Below are positions 60,811-63,079 of a DNA stretch of 63,079 bases, piece by piece. Origin of the DNA: Ammoniphilus sp. CFH 90114 (GTDB taxonomy: Bacteria > Bacillota > Bacilli > Aneurinibacillales > RAOX-1); assembly GCF_004123195.1 (NCBI RefSeq), contig NZ_SDLI01000017.1:1-63079 (forward strand), read 5' to 3'. The position numbers and the translations under genes were made by a program. Numbering within the stretch: position 1 is the stretch's first letter; the number at the start of each line of letters is the position of its first letter. The notes under the pieces are model-generated. The model did no database searches. It was not told the DNA's origin and saw only the letters and a program-made list of their open reading frames with translations.

Positions 60811-63079
60811 CTATCTCTTCAAGTATTCATCGTACCCGCCAGCCATAATCACATTCGCTAGGAGTACAGGATCAACCACATTCAAGGTCTCATCCCGATT
60901 CATGTCAGCCAGCATGTGTTGAGCTGCGCTAGGTGTTTCGCGTTCCAGCACATAGTTAATTAATTCTAACCAGTCGGTCACATCCACTATGCGGGTGAAG
61001 TCCACATCACCCATGACATGTATCAGCTGTACCGATTCATTGCCTGCTTCATCCTGGGCATAAATGGTATAAGTGGTGTTCTCGGTAATATCGAAGGCCA
61101 TCTCCTCTAGGATGTCAGTCCCTTTTGTTTCAAAATAAGAGGCGGATTGAATCCCTTTTTCCACTTTTAACCTTGCGATGTCCGATCCCGTTCCATCCGG
61201 AGTGACGTCCACTTGAACCGATCGCTCCGTCGCATGACCAGTGTAGGTATACGTGATTGTAGGTGCTATCTTATCGATGTCGAGCTTCACCCCACCATCA
61301 ACGGAGGTAAAGTGTTCGGTCAGCTCTTGACCCCGGTTGTTCGTCATCACGTAACCATTCAGTTTTAGGTCTATCTGATATCCATCTGGCAACGTAAAAG
61401 CCGCTTTCTGGATATCAAACTCGACGTTGACCAGAATCCCCGCTTCTTCTCCAATGGTTACATTCCCCAGATTGGCCACGATTACCCGAAGATCTCCATT
61501 ACTTAAGGAATGATAGTCAAAGGATCCATACACATCTTGTTGAACGGTAGAAGAGCCAATTCCTGTTAACAAGTTTCCTGCTTGAACCGTTGACAGGGAT
61601 AGATATCTGCTGTCATAGCTCACATCAAATTGAAGTCCTGCTAAATCTCCTGCACTGGTTAACCGGACAGGAACCACTACCTTTTTCCCGGGCTTTCCGC
61701 TGACTTGATCCATAGTTAACGCATCGTAAACAAACAAACTTACGGTAGCCTCATTGGAATAGTCAAACCCATCATAAGCACGGTACGTAAACTGATCCGC
61801 TCCACGGAAGCCTTCGTGAGGATAATACATAAAAGATCCTGCTGCTTCGACGTAGACGGTACCATGAACGGTTTCACTGATTTTCTCGACGACAAGGTCA
61901 TGCCCGTCGGCATCTTGATCATTCTTCAGAAGACCGGAAGCTTCGATCCGTAAAGGAACGTTCCAGCGGGTGTTATAGTAGTCATTCGCGGCCATTGGAG
62001 CCGCATTCGGTATGGCTGACACCACGTTGGAGTACCCTTCTCGGTCACCCCCTGTTACGACTAAACGGAAGTAATACTTCGTCCCGTTGATCAGTCCTGT
62101 GACCTTAGCCGACGTCGACCCTGAACCTAGGGCATCGGTTGTCGCCGGTGTCCAGGTTGTTCCATCCGTTGATTGTTCGAGTTCCACTTGAGTTGCATCT
62201 GTCAGTGCACTAAAAGCGAATTGTACTTCGCCATTTCCTTTAGTCGCCACCAGATCGGAAATCGGCAAAGGATTTCTCGTCACAGTAACGGTATAAGCTT
62301 TCGTCGTTCCGTCTTGCGCTGTAACTTGAATGGAGACGGAAGGATTCGGTCCAACCGACAGTGGAATATTTAGCGTATTTCTATCCGTTCCATTGATCCG
62401 CAGCGTTGCATTCGCATCTGCTGCTGTCGCTGTGACATCCACGTTCGTAACAGCATATTCGACAATTGCGTTATAGACTAATGTTCCGGCATCGAAGGCT
62501 GGTGTTAAGGTCCCTTGGCTGAGTGTCAGGTTGCTTAAATCTGCGTTTGAAGACGGAGCTCGCGTGACCGTAACCGTGTAGGTCTTCGATGTGCCGTCTT
62601 GGGCTGTTACCTCAATGGAGATAAGATTTTCGCCTACATTTAATGAAACATTAGACGCAAGGCCACTGGTTGCCTCCTTACCATCAATCTGCAGCTTTGC
62701 ATTGGCATCTGCTATGGTCGCTGTAACATCTACGTCTGTAACAGCATTACCCACACTTGCCGAATAGGTTAGTACCCCTGCATCGAAGGCTGGTGCCAAG
62801 GTCCCTTGGCTGAGTGTCAAGTTGCTTAAATCTGCGTTCGAGGACGGAGCTCTTGTGATCGTGATAGTGTAAGTTTTCTTCGTGTCATCCTGAGCTGTTA
62901 CTACAACATTCAGGACGTTTTCCCCCACACTCAATGTCACATTCGACGCTTGTCCGCTTGTTGCCTCTGCACCGTCAATCCACACCGTGGCATCGGCATC
63001 CGCCACAGTCGCCGTAACATCCACACTTGTAACAGCATGATCTACACTCGCGGTATAGCTTAATACCCCTGCATCGAAG
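60811..63079 (-). CDS. Second cohesin- and dockerin-containing secreted protein (5' end outside window)
   Basis: The open frame continues to the window edge. It begins with at least three tandem Cadherin-like PF12733-type modules of about 95 residues (NADLSNLTLSQGTLAPAFDA type), then a fibronectin-like module (ISDLVATKGNGEVQFAFSAL), a tandem-95/Big_17-like module (NDQDADGHDLVVEKISETVH), and a cohesin-like domain at about 61690-61300 (GKKVVVPVRLTSAGDLAGLQ). It ends with a dockerin-like pair: DVDFTRIVDVTD (first loop degenerate, T in place of the third acidic residue) and DMNRDETLNVVD. The C-terminal 250 residues are paralogous to the central part of the 1,741-residue protein. Confidence 0.85.
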   Translation of the reverse strand, partial: FDAGVLSYTASVDHAVTSVDVTATVADADATVWIDGAEATSGQASNVTLSVGENVLNVVVTAQDDTKKTYTITITRAPSSNADLSNLTLSQGTLAPAFDAGVLTYSASVGNAVTDVDVTATIADANAKLQIDGKEATSGLASNVSLNVGENLISIEVTAQDGTSKTYTVTVTRAPSSNADLSNLTLSQGTLTPAFDAGTLVYNAIVEYAVTNVDVTATAADANATLRINGTDRNTLNIPLSVGPNPSVSIQVTAQDGTTKAYTVTVTRNPLPISDLVATKGNGEVQFAFSALTDATQVELEQSTDGTTWTPATTDALGSGSTSAKVTGLINGTKYYFRLVVTGGDREGYSNVVSAIPNAAPMAANDYYNTRWNVPLRIEASGLLKNDQDADGHDLVVEKISETVHGTVYVEAAGSFMYYPHEGFRGADQFTYRAYDGFDYSNEATVSLFVYDALTMDQVSGKPGKKVVVPVRLTSAGDLAGLQFDVSYDSRYLSLSTVQAGNLLTGIGSSTVQQDVYGSFDYHSLSNGDLRVIVANLGNVTIGEEAGILVNVEFDIQKAAFTLPDGYQIDLKLNGYVMTNNRGQELTEHFTSVDGGVKLDIDKIAPTITYTYTGHATERSVQVDVTPDGTGSDIARLKVEKGIQSASYFETKGTDILEEMAFDITENTTYTIYAQDEAGNESVQLIHVMGDVDFTRIVDVTDWLELINYVLERETPSAAQHMLADMNRDETLNVVDPVLLANVIMAGGYDEYLKR

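Overview
The window looks like a chromosome segment from a Gram-positive member of the Bacillales, probably a Paenibacillaceae-type genus (Brevibacillus/Ammoniphilus-like). This assignment is inferred from strong AGGAGG-type ribosome binding sites with frequent TTG/GTG starts, a YwqC-YwqD-YwqE tyrosine-kinase exopolysaccharide module, an RNA resembling the epsC/EAR element of Bacillales, a YtgP-type flippase, S-layer-homology (SLH) surface proteins and a type I holin-like toxin. I could not run any database comparison, so genus is not fixed.

Region 1 (1-11.4 kb): the competence/recombination pair comM(yifB)-dprA, preceded by a REP-associated Y1 transposase (RAYT). comM is cut in two, immediately before its Walker A motif, by an element of about 8.8 kb. 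The element is bounded by a 13-bp direct repeat CATCAGCATATTA (1344-1356 and 10170-10182). Joining the halves across one copy restores a 510-codon comM reading frame. The element encodes a large serine recombinase next to one end, a small serine recombinase with a one-TM partner, a zinc-ribbon/HNH-like protein, a winged-helix RepL-like protein, an HTH plus PD-(D/E)XK-like protein, and, at the other end, a translationally coupled pair of a ComEC-type metallo-beta-lactamase-fold protein and a four-TM protein. I regard that pair as the most interesting uncharacterised cargo.

Region 2 (11.4-18.6 kb): a repeat-riddled graveyard of toxin-antitoxin and defence genes. It holds a ParE/RelE toxin cut off by a repeat, a type I holin-like toxin with its antisense RNA, the 3' end of a relE, an intact hicBA, an AAA/DUF4143 ATPase, a pemK/mazF-type pair, a duplicated 5' fragment of ugd, the tail of an IS21 istA and a membrane-anchored Mrr-like protein that has been truncated. 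The repeats are modular, with interchangeable left and right arms around a GGGNCAGNCCC core. In three minus-strand genes the repeat has been translated into the same C-terminal tail ([10 protein letters not shown] or a near variant).

Region 3 (18.6-42 kb): an exopolysaccharide locus on the minus strand. Its order is ywqC-ywqD-ywqE, the epsC/EAR-like RNA, capD/epsC, galU, a DegT aminotransferase, an initiating sugar transferase, an ATP-grasp ligase, a FemAB-like transferase, two GT4 enzymes flanking a WecC-type dehydrogenase, the Wzy polymerase, another GT4, a TupA-like ATP-grasp protein, the Wzx flippase, a HAD phosphatase, and finally ugd with a UDP-glucuronate epimerase. The set suggests a repeat unit with an amino sugar and uronic acids, possibly carrying amino-acid decoration.

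Region 4 (42-63 kb): the cell-surface region. It contains two SLH proteins, a thermolysin-type protease, a membrane-anchored glucuronyl C5-epimerase-like protein with a YtgP-like flippase, and two large secreted proteins that each carry both a cohesin-like and a dockerin-like module, unusual outside cellulosome producers. Palindromic intergenic elements of 179-185 bp punctuate this region.
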